Source of the DNA: Enterovirga aerilata
GTDB lineage: Bacteria; Pseudomonadota; Alphaproteobacteria; Rhizobiales; Beijerinckiaceae
NCBI RefSeq assembly: GCF_013044135.1
Contig: NZ_JABEPP010000002.1
Span: 186,001 to 250,000, forward strand
Reading direction: 5' to 3'
DNA length: 64,000 nucleotides
A model generated the notes under the pieces. The model did not search any database. It was not told where the DNA came from and saw only the letters and a program-made list of their open reading frames with translations. Position numbers and translations under genes: made by a program. Below are positions 35,023 to 44,136 of the stretch, piece after piece. Within the stretch, counting starts at the first letter, position 1, and every line of letters starts with the position of its first letter.

Positions 35023-35913
35023 GTGTTCCGTCCGCGATTCTTTCTCGAACTGCTCTCGCTCGCCTTCCAGCGCTTCGTCCTGCATGACGGCTGGGCGATC
35101 GCGAGCCACATCGCGCTCTCCGCGCTCACATCGCTCTTTCCGTTCCTCATCCTGCTCACGGCGCTCGCGCCGCTCTTCGGCACGGCCCCGCTCGCGGACG
35201 AGGCTGCGAACATCATCCTGGAGGCGTGGCCCAAGGAGGTTGCGGGCCCGATCGCCGGCGAGGTGCACAACGTCCTGAGCCAGAGCCGGCGGGACGTCGT
35301 CACCTTCGGCGCGGTGCTCGCACTCTATTTCTCGTCTTCGGGCGTGGAGAGCCTGCGCGTCGGGCTGAACCGGGCCTACGGCATCCGCGAGGTCCGGGCC
35401 TGGTGGGTCACCCGGCTCGAGTCGATCGCCTATGTGATCCTCGGCGCCTTCGCGATGCTGGGCTTCGCGTTCCTGGTCGTGCTCGGGCCCTTCCTGTACC
35501 GCTGGCTGTCCGCGCGCGTGCCGGCGCTCGAGCCCTTCGGGGTCACCATCACGTTCCTCCGCTACGGGATCGCGACTCTCCTCATCGTCGGCGCGCTCGC
35601 CGTCGCGCACAAGTTCATCGCGGCCGGCCGGCGCCGCCTGCGCGATACCCTGCCGGGCATCACCGTGACGCTGGTGCTGTGGCTGCTGGGCGGCCTGGCC
35701 TTCAGCCGCTACCTGGACAATTTCGCGGGCGCCTATTTCACCACCTATGGCGGCCTTGCGACCGCCATGATCGCGCTCGTCTTCCTCTACTGGCTTGCGG
35801 CGATGTTCCTGTTCGGCGGCGAGCTCAACGGCACCATCATCGCGGCCAAGCGCATGAAGCTCGGCGACAATCCCGACCCGGCGAAGCTCGGGGCCCTGAT
35901 CGAGATGCCGTAG
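35023..35913 (+). CDS. YihY/BrkB family membrane protein
   Basis: A 296-residue polytopic protein of the YihY/virulence factor BrkB family, of unproven function (some members once called ribonuclease BN in error). Six hydrophobic segments are visible, with HIALSALTSLFPFLILLTAL near residue 30, FSSSGVESLRVGLNRAYGI, and the C-terminal TTYGGLATAMIALVFLYWLA and FLFGGELNG motif. GTG 35023 with GGAAGG upstream is preferred over TTG 34975. Confidence 0.88.
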   Translation: MFRPRFFLELLSLAFQRFVLHDGWAIASHIALSALTSLFPFLILLTALAPLFGTAPLADEAANIILEAWPKEVAGPIAGEVHNVLSQSRRDVVTFGAVLALYFSSSGVESLRVGLNRAYGIREVRAWWVTRLESIAYVILGAFAMLGFAFLVVLGPFLYRWLSARVPALEPFGVTITFLRYGIATLLIVGALAVAHKFIAAGRRRLRDTLPGITVTLVLWLLGGLAFSRYLDNFAGAYFTTYGGLATAMIALVFLYWLAAMFLFGGELNGTIIAAKRMKLGDNPDPAKLGALIEMP

Positions 35914-35924
35914 AGGCAGCCCGG

Positions 35925-36776
35925 CTAATTGAAGGTGACCGAGACCTTGGGCGTGCCGGGGAAGCCGTCATAGCGCACGCTGACGGTCTGGCCGGGCTTT
36001 GGGGGAGTGAGGGGCGAGAACGAGCCGACGCTCACCAGGTCGCCGGCCTTCAGCTTGCGTCCGACTTTCGCGAGATCGGTGGCGAGCCAGATCACCGAGT
36101 TGAGCGGATTGCCGAGGGTGGCCGAGCCCGTTCCTTCGGCGATCGTCTGACCGGAGGCGTCCGCGAGGACGATCTTGGTCTCCGCCAGCAGCTTCACGGT
36201 CTCGGGTGTCGGCTGGAGCGGCACCTCGGCTCCGGCCACGCCGAGCCGGGCGCCGGCATTGATGGCCAGGAGCTGCACGCCTTCGAGCTTCTCACCCGGC
36301 GCGAGCACGAGGTCAGGCAGCTCGATGAAGGGCCGCATGGCGGAAATATGCCTGATCGCTTCCTCCGGGCTCCGGGCATCGTTGATGCCCTCGTCCTTGA
36401 CCACGAGCAGCATGTCGGCCTCGAAGACCGGACGGGCCCCGTAGCTCGCCGGCACCGTCGCACCGTCCGGCAGGATCATGGTGTCGAGAAGCACGCCGGC
36501 GACAGGCGCGCTCGCCTTGAAGCGTTCCTGCACCGCCTTGGCCGTAAGCGCAGCCTTGTAGCCGACGACCTTGCCGCCGCTCTTCTCCAGGGCTGCGACG
36601 ACCTTGTCGCGGGCGCAGGCGGCATCCTCCATCGTCTCGACCGGCATACCCTTGGCAGGCTGCTTCCCCAGCCACTCGGAGGTGAAGCGGGCGACCTCCT
36701 GGTCGGAGGGGCAGGCCGCCTGAGCCGCGGCGGGCAGGGTGGCGACGAGCGCCATTGCGACCATCGGAACACGCAT
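35925..36776 (-). CDS. Exported 2-keto-4-pentenoate hydratase-like protein
   Basis: A 283-residue protein of the hydratase/fumarylacetoacetase-like fold (MhpD group), but with a clear cleavable signal peptide (MVAMALVATLPAAAQA), which puts it in the periplasm; classic relatives are cytoplasmic. The metal-site region appears as PVFEADMLLVV with the E-x-D pair, and FIELPDLVLAPGEK supplies another acidic ligand. GNPLNSVIWLATDLAKVGRK and LKAGDLVSVGSFSPL are family segments near the C-terminus. GGAGGA lies before ATG 36776. Substrate and pathway unknown. Confidence 0.82.
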   Translation of the reverse strand: MRVPMVAMALVATLPAAAQAACPSDQEVARFTSEWLGKQPAKGMPVETMEDAACARDKVVAALEKSGGKVVGYKAALTAKAVQERFKASAPVAGVLLDTMILPDGATVPASYGARPVFEADMLLVVKDEGINDARSPEEAIRHISAMRPFIELPDLVLAPGEKLEGVQLLAINAGARLGVAGAEVPLQPTPETVKLLAETKIVLADASGQTIAEGTGSATLGNPLNSVIWLATDLAKVGRKLKAGDLVSVGSFSPLTPPKPGQTVSVRYDGFPGTPKVSVTFN

Positions 36777-36834
36777 GCGAGATCCTCCCAGCATTGTTCG
36801 CCCACCATAGCGCAGCCCCGGGCCGCCGTGGCAA

Positions 36835-37602
36835 ATGGCAGCCGTGAACAGCGTCACGGACAGCGGAGCCGGCTGCCCCGCCATCATCCTGGTCGAGCCG
36901 CAGCTCGGCGAGAATATCGGCATGGCGGCGCGGGCGATGGCGAATTTCGGCCTGTCCGAGCTGCGCCTCGTCGCACCGCGGGACGGCTGGCCGAACCCGG
37001 CCGCCGTGGCAGCCGCGGCGGGAGCCACCGCACTGCTCGACAAGGCGAAGGTCTACCCGAGCACCGCCGCTGCCGTCGCTGATCTCCATTGCGTTCTGGC
37101 CACGAGTGCCCGCTCGCGCGGCCAGATGAAGCGCGTTCTCGCCCCGGATGCGGCCATGGCCGATCTCGCGCTGCGCAGCCGGGCAGGGCAGGGGACTGGC
37201 ATCCTGTTCGGCCGCGAACGGACGGGCCTCGAGAACGACGATATCTCGCTGTGCGACGCGCTCGTCACCTTTCCGGTCGATCCCGCCTTCGCGTCGCTCA
37301 ACCTCGCCCAGGCCGTCCTGCTCGTCGGTTACGAATGGACGCGCGCGAGCCGCGGCCTCGCGCTGCCGTTCGAGGCCAATCCCGCGACCCCGCCCGCGAG
37401 CCGGGCTTCCCTGATCGGGCTGTTCGAGCACCTCGAGGCGGAGCTCGAGGCCGCGGCGTTCTACCCGCCCGACAAGAAACCCGTGATGGCCCGCAACATG
37501 CGCGACATGTTCCACCGCATGGGCCCGACGGAGCAGGACGTGCGCACCTGGCGCGGAGCGATCCGGGCCCTCGCCGAGCTGCGCCGCACCCGAAAAGCGT
37601 AA
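36835..37602 (+). CDS. trmJ: tRNA (cytidine/uridine-2'-O-)-methyltransferase TrmJ-like
   Basis: A 255-residue SPOUT-class RNA methyltransferase, expected to 2'-O-methylate position 32 of tRNAs. Motif 1 is LVEPQLGENIGMAARAMANF (residues 20-39), motif 2 GILFGRERTGLENDD, and the trefoil-knot motif 3 FASLNLAQAVLLVGYEW. The C-terminal helical extension (FEHLEAELEAAAFYPPDKK) matches TrmJ. Divergent from the exported hydratase-like gene, 58 bp away. Confidence 0.92.
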   Translation: MAAVNSVTDSGAGCPAIILVEPQLGENIGMAARAMANFGLSELRLVAPRDGWPNPAAVAAAAGATALLDKAKVYPSTAAAVADLHCVLATSARSRGQMKRVLAPDAAMADLALRSRAGQGTGILFGRERTGLENDDISLCDALVTFPVDPAFASLNLAQAVLLVGYEWTRASRGLALPFEANPATPPASRASLIGLFEHLEAELEAAAFYPPDKKPVMARNMRDMFHRMGPTEQDVRTWRGAIRALAELRRTRKA

Positions 37603-37668
37603 CGACCGCTTCGGCAATCTCTGCTACAGGATCGGGCGGTCCCTTCCGCGCATGTGAGCGCCTTCGGA

Positions 37669-38865
37669 ATGCAACGCCGCTTCGTCCTTGGTCTTCTCGC
37701 TTGTCTGGCGCTGCCCGGCCCGGCTCTCGCGGCCAACCAGCCGCCTCAGCCCAAGGCCGGCATGCCGGGCGGGGCGGACAATCCCGATGCCGAGATCGTC
37801 AAGCGATCCGTCGGGCGGGCGAGCGCCGCCACCTACGTCTTCCACATGGCCAGCGAGCCGCAGGCCGCACGTCCGGTCGTGGTCTTCCTTCACGCCTGGG
37901 GTGCGGTGAACCCATCGCTGTACGGCGGCTGGATCGACCACCTCGCCCGGCGGGGCTACCTCGTTCTCTATCCCGCCTTCCAGACCGTCGGCCGCACCCG
38001 GCCGGTCGATGCGACCAAGAATGCGGCCGCGCTCGTGAAGGATGCGCTCGCGGCCCTCGCCGAAGATCCGGCGGCGAGGCCCGATCTCTCCAGAGTGGCG
38101 TATCTGGGTCATTCCGCGGGCGGCGGCGTCGCCGCCAATCTCGCGGCGGAGGCCGCGGCGGCGGACCTGCCCGTGCCGAAGCTCGTCTTCATCACCATGG
38201 TCGGCGGCATCGCGTCTGACGAGAAGTCGCGCGGCATCCAGCTCGCGAGCTTGTCGAAGATCGACCCTTCGACCGCCATCATCACGATGATCGGCGACCG
38301 CGAGTTCCAGGCGAGCGACCGCGCCTCGCGCCGCATTCTCCGGGAAGCGAGCGAGGTGCCGCCGAACCGCAAGCTCTTCATGCGCGTCGCCTCGGACGAT
38401 CACGGCTTCCCGAGCCTCTCGGCGACGCTGGCCAGTCCCGGCTCCCCCATGTCCGCCTACGACGCCGCCGGGATCAAGGTCGAGCCGGACCCGCCGGTCG
38501 ACCGGCGGGCGCCGCGCCAGCCGCAGCCGAAATGGTCGCCCGACATGGTGCTGTCCGGCGAGCAGCACGTGCTCCTGGCGCAGCTTGGCCGCAATCCGAT
38601 CGACGCGCTGGACTACCTGGCCTTCTGGAAGACCTTCGACATGGCGGCGGATGCCGCCTTCAACGGCTCCGGCGACCTGGCGGCTCTCCGCAGCGATCCG
38701 AACTTCCTGGACATGCAGCGCTGGAGCGACACTTGGCCGATCCGTCGCCTCCATGCGGAGAACCCGCGCCCGGTGGACGCCACCGCCACGGCGCCGGCGG
38801 TCCGCGCGGCTCCCGCCCCGACCAAGATGCCGGTGACCCGCCAGACCAAGCGGCAGCGCCGCTGA
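37669..38865 (+). CDS. Secreted alpha/beta hydrolase
   Basis: A 398-residue exported hydrolase. Signal peptide RRFVLGLLACLALPGPALA at the N-terminus. The fold shows VVFLHAWGAVNP (oxyanion region), the nucleophile elbow YLGHSAGGGVAANL (about residue 148) and a likely catalytic histidine in ASDDHGFPSLSA. The shape is like dienelactone hydrolase/platelet-activating-factor acetylhydrolase relatives; substrate not deducible. A Pro/Ala-rich C-terminal tail ends in basic residues. ATG 37669 is preferred to GTG 37654 because the signal peptide then has normal length. Confidence 0.82.
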   Translation: MQRRFVLGLLACLALPGPALAANQPPQPKAGMPGGADNPDAEIVKRSVGRASAATYVFHMASEPQAARPVVVFLHAWGAVNPSLYGGWIDHLARRGYLVLYPAFQTVGRTRPVDATKNAAALVKDALAALAEDPAARPDLSRVAYLGHSAGGGVAANLAAEAAAADLPVPKLVFITMVGGIASDEKSRGIQLASLSKIDPSTAIITMIGDREFQASDRASRRILREASEVPPNRKLFMRVASDDHGFPSLSATLASPGSPMSAYDAAGIKVEPDPPVDRRAPRQPQPKWSPDMVLSGEQHVLLAQLGRNPIDALDYLAFWKTFDMAADAAFNGSGDLAALRSDPNFLDMQRWSDTWPIRRLHAENPRPVDATATAPAVRAAPAPTKMPVTRQTKRQRR

Positions 38866-38941
38866 CGAGACCGCGCGAATGCGTTGCATCCTGTTAACGG
38901 GTCGGGCCTAGGCTTCGCGGGTCCATCCCGGCCCGTACTCA

Positions 38942-39823
38942 ATGTTCGCCGACCTTCTCGCCGGAATCTCGCAGGCTCCCGTGGTCATCCCGAGCCGCAG
39001 CCCCTGCATCCTGGCCTTCGATTCCGGGCTCGGCGGCTTGACGGTCTTCTCCGAGCTCCTGACGGCGCGCCCCGACGCCGATTTCATCTACGTCGCGGAC
39101 GATGCGGGCTTTCCCTATGGCCGCCTGACCGAGTCCGGGCTGGTCGCGCGCGTGCTCGGCGTGATGAGGCGCCTCGTCGAGGTCCATTCGCCCGATCTCG
39201 TCGTGGTGGCGTGCAACACGGCGTCGACGCTCGTGCTTCCGCATCTGCGCAGCCATTTCGATCTCCCCTTCATCGGCACGGTGCCCGCGATCAAGCCTGC
39301 CGCGGCCGCCTCCCGGACGCGACGGATCTCGATCCTGGCCACGCCGGGAACCGTCGCTCGCGACTACACCCGCGGATTGATCGAGGCCTATGCCGGCGGG
39401 TGCCGCGTCGAGCTCGTCGGCTCGCACCGGCTCGCCGCCTTCGCGGAGGCGGAACTCCGCGGAGCGCCGGTCGCGGAGGACCAACTCGCGGCCGAGATCG
39501 CGCCCTGCTTCGTCGAGGATGAGGACGGGCGGACGGATGTCGTCGTTCTCGCCTGCACGCATTACCCGCTTCTGCTGTCTCGCCTGCGCGGCCTGGCACC
39601 CTGGCCCGTGACATGGATCGACCCCGCGCCGGCCATCGCGCGTCGCATGACGGAGGTTCTTCAGGCGCCGATGCAATACGACGGCCTCCGTCAGGAGGGC
39701 GGGCGGCTGGCCGTGTTCACGGGAGGCGAGGGCCTGGACGACGCACTTCGCGCCGCACTCGCCGCGCGGGGGCTGCCGAAGACCGTGATCGATCCCTTTC
39801 CGCTGGATGCGACCGGCCATTGA
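38942..39823 (+). CDS. murI: Glutamate racemase
   Basis: Makes D-glutamate for peptidoglycan. 293 residues with AFDSGLGGLTVFSELL near the N-terminus, YVADDAGFPYGRL, and the two catalytic cysteines in VVACNTASTLVLP (about residue 99) and VLACTHYPLLLSR (about 207). A GSHRLAAFAE segment replaces the usual C-P-L-F motif. An N-terminal extension of about 20 residues precedes the core. The rpsD promoter overlaps its stop codon. Confidence 0.93.
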   Translation: MFADLLAGISQAPVVIPSRSPCILAFDSGLGGLTVFSELLTARPDADFIYVADDAGFPYGRLTESGLVARVLGVMRRLVEVHSPDLVVVACNTASTLVLPHLRSHFDLPFIGTVPAIKPAAAASRTRRISILATPGTVARDYTRGLIEAYAGGCRVELVGSHRLAAFAEAELRGAPVAEDQLAAEIAPCFVEDEDGRTDVVVLACTHYPLLLSRLRGLAPWPVTWIDPAPAIARRMTEVLQAPMQYDGLRQEGGRLAVFTGGEGLDDALRAALAARGLPKTVIDPFPLDATGH

Positions 39824-39847
39824 CTTGAGCTCCCGAGCGGCTAGATA
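39820..39847 (+). promoter_or_regulatory. Promoter of rpsD
   Basis: TTGACT (39820-39825) and TAGATA (39842-39847) with a 16-base spacer, overlapping the murI stop. It would give a leader of about 140 bases before rpsD that contains several GC-rich hairpins. Confidence 0.6.
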
Positions 39848-39994
39848 AGGCCGTCCGCGCGGTCCATCGGGTCGCGCGTGCTTTCTCGCGCACCCGTGAC
39901 CCGGATCTCCGGGTCTGTCGTCCCTCCGGCCCCTGGCCGGCCCGGGAAGAGGAGGGCGCGTTCACATCGACGAACGCGAACTGAAGGACAAGGA

Positions 39995-40612
39995 ATGTCG
40001 AAGCGGATTACGGCGAAGCACAAGCTCGATCGCCGCATGGGCCAGAACATCTGGGGCCGCCCGAAGAGCCCCGTCAACCGCCGCGAATACGGACCCGGTC
40101 AGCACGGACAGCGCCGCAAGGGCAAGATGTCCGACTTCGGCACGCAGCTGCGCGCCAAGCAGAAGCTGAAGGGCTACTACGCCAACATCACCGAGAAGCA
40201 GTTCCGCCGCTATTACGGCGAGGCGATCCGGATGAAGGGCGATTCAGGCGAGAACCTGATCGGCCTGCTGGAGCGCCGTCTCGACGCGATCGTCTACCGC
40301 GCCAAGTTCGTCGCCACGCCCTTCGCAGCCCGTCAGTTCGTGAACCATGGCCACGTGAAGGTGAACGGACGGCGCGTGAACATCCCGAGCTATCTCGTGA
40401 AGCCCGGAGACGTGGTGGAGCTGAAGGACAGCTCCAAGCAGCTCGAGGTCGTCGTGGTAGCGAGCCAGCTCGCCGAGCGCGACGTGCCGGACTACATCGA
40501 GGTCGACCACGCGAAGATGACGGCGCGCCTGACGCGCGTTCCGGGGCTGTCCGAGGTGCCGTACCCGGTGCAGATGGAGCCCAACCTGGTCATCGAGTTC
40601 TACTCGCGCTGA
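39995..40612 (+). CDS. rpsD: 30S ribosomal protein S4
   Basis: A 205-residue primary 16S rRNA-binding protein of the small subunit. [20 protein letters not shown] near the N-terminus, [20 protein letters not shown] (S4 domain, about residue 110) and the C-terminal [13 protein letters not shown] are typical. AAGGA lies five bases before ATG 39995. It stands alone, away from the alpha operon, as is usual in alphaproteobacteria. A strong terminator follows. Confidence 0.98.
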   Translation: MSKRITAKHKLDRRMGQNIWGRPKSPVNRREYGPGQHGQRRKGKMSDFGTQLRAKQKLKGYYANITEKQFRRYYGEAIRMKGDSGENLIGLLERRLDAIVYRAKFVATPFAARQFVNHGHVKVNGRRVNIPSYLVKPGDVVELKDSSKQLEVVVVASQLAERDVPDYIEVDHAKMTARLTRVPGLSEVPYPVQMEPNLVIEFYSR

Positions 40613-40639
40613 TTCAGCCAGCGAACCGAGACGTTTCAG

Positions 40640-40664
40640 GGCCGCCTCTCGGGGCGGCCTTTTT
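40640..40664 (+). terminator. Rho-independent terminator of rpsD
   Basis: GGCCGCC (40640-40646) pairs with GGCGGCC (40653-40659), loop of six, followed by TTTTT. Confidence 0.88.
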
Positions 40665-41003
40665 ATTTGGGCCCGGAGGGGAGCGCAGATCAGGCCGACG
40701 TACGAATCGGATCGCATTACGCCGTCGTCGTTCATCCATTATTGACCGCTAAGGAAATTTGGGGGTACCCCAGGGGTCGTACAACTGGCTTGGGAAAAAC
40801 GCTGTTCTTTAGGTGTAGACGATATAATCCGAATTATCTAACTGCACAGCGCGAATCATCTGCTGGTAGTCTTGATTAACGGCAAGATCAACCAATGTGG
40901 GGACATAAAAAGCACGTTTTCTGCCGTATTCTGGCCACGATTGGTGAATCAAACGCCCACCCTGTCGCTCTGGGGCGATGATCATCAACAAAGGACGGAT
41001 TTG
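40665..41003. other. AT-rich intergenic region before the RTX gene
   Basis: About 340 bases with clearly lower G+C than the rest of the window. It includes a GGGGTACCCC palindrome (near 40762) and an ATAAT-CCGA-ATTAT inverted repeat (40824-40837). Open frames here read into the next gene's upstream but have no family features. Probably promoter and regulatory DNA, maybe acquired with the downstream gene. Confidence 0.55.
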
Positions 41004-42557
41004 ATGGCAGTAACTCCCGCCGGACTAACGTACACGACCGCGCCGATAGCCACGACCCACGATGGTCAAATCATCGAAAATCTTGACATATGGGTGGAGT
41101 CCGGAGTTCCGATCACCGTCAATCATGACAATGTCGTCATCCGGAACGTGATAGTTCATCACGCGAACGGAAATGCCATCGAGGCCGACGACGTCAGGAA
41201 TCTCACCATCTCCGACAGCCAGATCATCAATACCAGCCCGCCCACCGGTTCGGGCGGCGAGCAGCAGGAGACGACCGGCATCAACGCCGTCGACGTGACG
41301 GGGCTCCGGATCGACCACGTGCGGCTTGAGAACAGCGAGGTCGGCATCTATGTCGGCAACTCGCCGGGCGCCCAGCTTTCGTTCATCGAGGGCTACAACA
41401 TGCAGGGGCCTTACCCTGCGGGCCAGCTCGTCCAGTTCTTCAATTCTCCGAACAGCTCGCTGACGGATTTCTACAACTACAACGACCCGAACAAGTCCCA
41501 CCCCGAGGACAACATCTCGGTCATCAACAGCGCCAATGTGACGATCGCGCGCGGGGTGATCGACGGCAACAATTCCCCGAGCGGTGCCGGCGTAATGTTC
41601 GAGGGGAATTCCGAAGGCGGCCGGGTCACGGACGTCACGACCATCCACATGGGCAACGGAGCGTTCAGCTCCTATTCGAACGACGTGACCTTCACCAACG
41701 TCCGTTCCTTCGACAACATCGATGCCAGTCAGGGCGGTCGCGGAGAAAGCCTGTCGAACGCTCTGATCTTCAATTCGGCCGGTGAGAACGTCACGTACGT
41801 GAACGCGACCTACACCAACCCCGGCAACCCCCAGAACATCGCCTGGGACGAGAGCGGCGATTCGATGCAGATCACGGAGGCGCGCGGCGCGACGCCAGGA
41901 CCCCATATCCAGAACGTGTTCGACTGGACGGAAACGGGCGACGCTTCGGCCATCTACGTGTCGAGCACGACGGGCGCGCCCGTCGGCGGGGCCCCGGCCC
42001 AGCCGGCTCCGACGACGCCCGCAGCGCCGGCGACGCCCGAACTCCCGAGCACGCCCGGAGTGCCGAGCACGCCGTCGGTACCGTCGGCGCCCGCCGCACC
42101 ACAGCCGCGGCCTCCGGCCAGCACGACCGGTTCGGATCTCAACGGCAACTCGCGCGCGAACACGCTGACCGGGACCTCCGCGGGCGAGAAGATCGACGGG
42201 GGAGGCGGGAACGACAAGCTGTTCGGTCTCGCCGGGAACGACTCGATCTGGGGCGGAACCGGCAGCGACAGGATCGATGGCGGCGCCGGCACGGATCACA
42301 TCTGGGGCGGCCGCGGTTCGGACACCTTCGTCTTCAAAGCCGGAAACGGGGTCGACTGGATCGAAGACTTCGCCGCCCGCGGCCGGGAACAGGATCGGAT
42401 CGAGGTCGACAACGACCTGTTCGCCAACTTCAAGGCCCTGATGGCCGCTGCGAAGAACGTCGACGGCAACGTCGTGATCCAGATCGGCGCCGATCAGCTC
42501 GTCCTCGAGGGCGTCCACACGTCCCACCTCAGCTCCGGCGACTTCCTGTTCGTCTGA
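41004..42557 (+). CDS. Secreted beta-helix protein with RTX calcium-binding repeats
   Basis: A 517-residue protein with three parts. Residues 1-320 look like a right-handed parallel beta-helix (repeated short strands such as IENLDIWVES, VVIRNVIVHH, LTISDSQIIN, VTIARGVIDG). Residues about 330-380 are a Pro/Ala/Thr/Ser linker. The rest carries hemolysin-type repeats (GGGGNDKLFGLAGNDSIWGG, then GSDRIDGGAGTDHIWGGRGS) and a C-terminal DQLVLEGVHTSHLSSGDFLF typical of type I secretion signals. No N-terminal signal peptide, as expected for type I export. AAGGACGGA precedes ATG 41004. The helix domain may bind or cleave a polysaccharide; no catalytic residues can be assigned. Confidence 0.87.
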   Translation: MAVTPAGLTYTTAPIATTHDGQIIENLDIWVESGVPITVNHDNVVIRNVIVHHANGNAIEADDVRNLTISDSQIINTSPPTGSGGEQQETTGINAVDVTGLRIDHVRLENSEVGIYVGNSPGAQLSFIEGYNMQGPYPAGQLVQFFNSPNSSLTDFYNYNDPNKSHPEDNISVINSANVTIARGVIDGNNSPSGAGVMFEGNSEGGRVTDVTTIHMGNGAFSSYSNDVTFTNVRSFDNIDASQGGRGESLSNALIFNSAGENVTYVNATYTNPGNPQNIAWDESGDSMQITEARGATPGPHIQNVFDWTETGDASAIYVSSTTGAPVGGAPAQPAPTTPAAPATPELPSTPGVPSTPSVPSAPAAPQPRPPASTTGSDLNGNSRANTLTGTSAGEKIDGGGGNDKLFGLAGNDSIWGGTGSDRIDGGAGTDHIWGGRGSDTFVFKAGNGVDWIEDFAARGREQDRIEVDNDLFANFKALMAAAKNVDGNVVIQIGADQLVLEGVHTSHLSSGDFLFV

Positions 42558-42569
42558 GCCAGCCGGTCC

Positions 42570-42601
42570 CGGGGCGCCTTCCCGTCGGGAGAGGCGCCCC
42601 G
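42570..42601 (+). terminator. Strong hairpin after the RTX gene
   Basis: CGGGGCGCC (42570-42578) pairs perfectly with GGCGCCCCG (42593-42601), with further pairing in the loop. No T run follows, so it may act as a 3' stabiliser or weak terminator. Confidence 0.5.
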
Positions 42602-42671
42602 AACTCCGCGCCTGCGCCTCAGGTCGGCCGTGAGGCCCGTCCCTCGGGACGGCCCCACGCACGCGGACGGC

Positions 42672-42956
42672 TCAGTTGGCCAGAAGGTCGCGATGGGCCT
42701 TGTGGCTGCGGAGCCAGGAATGCGCGTAATGACAGGTCGCCACGATGCGGGCCCCTTCCTGTCGGGCCCTGGCTGCAACCGCGCTCATCAGCCGGTCCGC
42801 CGCGCCCGTGCCGCGCAGGGCTGGCGGCGCGAACACGTAGCGGATCACGAGCGTGCCCGGCTCGCGGCGGTAATCGGCGAAGACGGTCTCCCCGCCGACA
42901 TCCAGCTCGAAGCGGCGCCTCTCTGCGGCGTCCCGAAATCCTGGCTCTTCGTCCAT
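42672..42956 (-). CDS. Small GNAT-type (YjdJ-like) N-acetyltransferase
   Basis: A 94-residue single-domain acetyltransferase-like protein. The acetyl-CoA site is in VIRYVFAPPALRGTGAADRL (R-G-x-G-x-A), then VAATCHYAH-like strand ARIVATCHYAHSWLRSHKAH at the end, as in YjdJ/Gtn proteins. Start ATG 42956. It lies just downstream of the beta-lactamase-fold hydrolase, 16 bp after its stop, so they are probably cotranscribed. Confidence 0.85.
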   Translation of the reverse strand: MDEEPGFRDAAERRRFELDVGGETVFADYRREPGTLVIRYVFAPPALRGTGAADRLMSAVAARARQEGARIVATCHYAHSWLRSHKAHRDLLAN

Positions 42957-42972
42957 CGATCCTGCTCCGGAC

Positions 42973-44136
42973 TCAAGGCCGGAGCGACTGCGCGACGCGG
43001 GTGAGGAAAGGGTCCACGGCGGCCTTGTCGATCCAGCGCACGACGACAACGACGTCGCGCTCCGGATCGATCCAGATGACGTTCGAGCCTGCGCCCGTCG
43101 CCGAGAAGGAGGAGGCCGGCAGGGCCGGGTTGGCGCCCGGTCCGGTGTTCAGCCACCAGAGAAAGCCGTAATTCGCGAGCGTGGGCGAAGGCTGCACCAT
43201 GCGCTCGATCCAGGTCTCGGACAGGACCCGGCGGCCGCCCCATCGTCCCCCGCGTCCGATGAGGAGCCCGAACCGCGCATGGTCGAGCGTGCTGATGACC
43301 AGCCCACCGCCCCAATGGGAGCCGCCCGGGACGGACTGCACGCGCCTGCCTCCCAGCTCGACCCATGAGGTGGAGTAGCCGTTCCACTCCCAGGTCCCGG
43401 AGGCGCCGATCGGATCCATGACCCGCTCGCGCAGGACCTCCGGGAGGGGCCGGCCGAAGAGCCGGAGCAGGCAATAGGCGAGCAGGTTCACCCGGACGTC
43501 GTTGTATTCGTAATAGGTGCCGGGCTCCCGCCGCTCGCGGAGCTCGCCCTTCCGGCTGTTGTCGGCGCCCGGCCCGATCTGCCGGAAATGGTCCACCTGG
43601 TCGGACTTCCCGAAGAGCTCGCCCTCCCACTCGCTCGATTGCTGCAGGAGGTGGCGCCAGGTGATCCGCCCGTTACGTGGGCCACCAAGCAGCGGATCGT
43701 CCACCGTCGCGCGTACCGGCTCGTCGACATCTCGGATCAGGCCGTCGTCGGAGGCGAGTCCCGCGAGCACGGCGAGATAGCTCTTCGCGATCGAGAAGGT
43801 CATGTCCGGGCGGGCGGTGTCGCCCCATTCGGCGACGATGCGCCCGCCCTTCAGGACGAGACCGGCCGGTCCGCCGCGCTCGCGCACGGGGCCGACGACC
43901 TCGCTCCACGGCCCGGTCTCGTTCCACTCCACGTTCCCGACATAGCGCCCGTCTGGGTAGAAGAGGCTGCGCGGCCAGGGGCTTTCGTGACCCTGCGCAA
44001 ACACCACCGCTGCCGCCAGGCCGGCAGGATCGAACCCAGCCGGGCCTGGCTCGGTCCGCTCCCAAAAGCCGGATCGGTCCGGCACATAGAGCTCCGACCG
44101 GGGCGGGTGGGGCGCATCGAGCACGGGATTGTTCAC
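42973..44136 (-). CDS. Serine hydrolase, beta-lactamase class C/esterase fold
   Basis: A 387-residue penicillin-binding-protein-fold hydrolase. Nucleophile motif SIAK in MTFSIAKSYLAVLAG (about residue 117), the Y-x-N motif in YYEYNDVRVNLLAY (about 210) and WWLNTGPGANP plus SFSATGAGSNVIWIDPERDV at the C-terminus, where the third motif would lie. No signal peptide, so likely cytoplasmic (6-aminohexanoate-dimer hydrolase or EstB-like esterases are relatives). GTG 44136 overlaps the stop of the chimeric hydantoinase fragment (GTGA), indicating translational coupling. Confidence 0.87.
   Translation of the reverse strand: MNNPVLDAPHPPRSELYVPDRSGFWERTEPGPAGFDPAGLAAAVVFAQGHESPWPRSLFYPDGRYVGNVEWNETGPWSEVVGPVRERGGPAGLVLKGGRIVAEWGDTARPDMTFSIAKSYLAVLAGLASDDGLIRDVDEPVRATVDDPLLGGPRNGRITWRHLLQQSSEWEGELFGKSDQVDHFRQIGPGADNSRKGELRERREPGTYYEYNDVRVNLLAYCLLRLFGRPLPEVLRERVMDPIGASGTWEWNGYSTSWVELGGRRVQSVPGGSHWGGGLVISTLDHARFGLLIGRGGRWGGRRVLSETWIERMVQPSPTLANYGFLWWLNTGPGANPALPASSFSATGAGSNVIWIDPERDVVVVVRWIDKAAVDPFLTRVAQSLRP

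Noticed and set aside
40757-40770. GGGGTACCCC palindrome as a terminator or operator
   Set aside because: Ten-base palindrome without loop, T run or second copy; too little evidence beyond chance.
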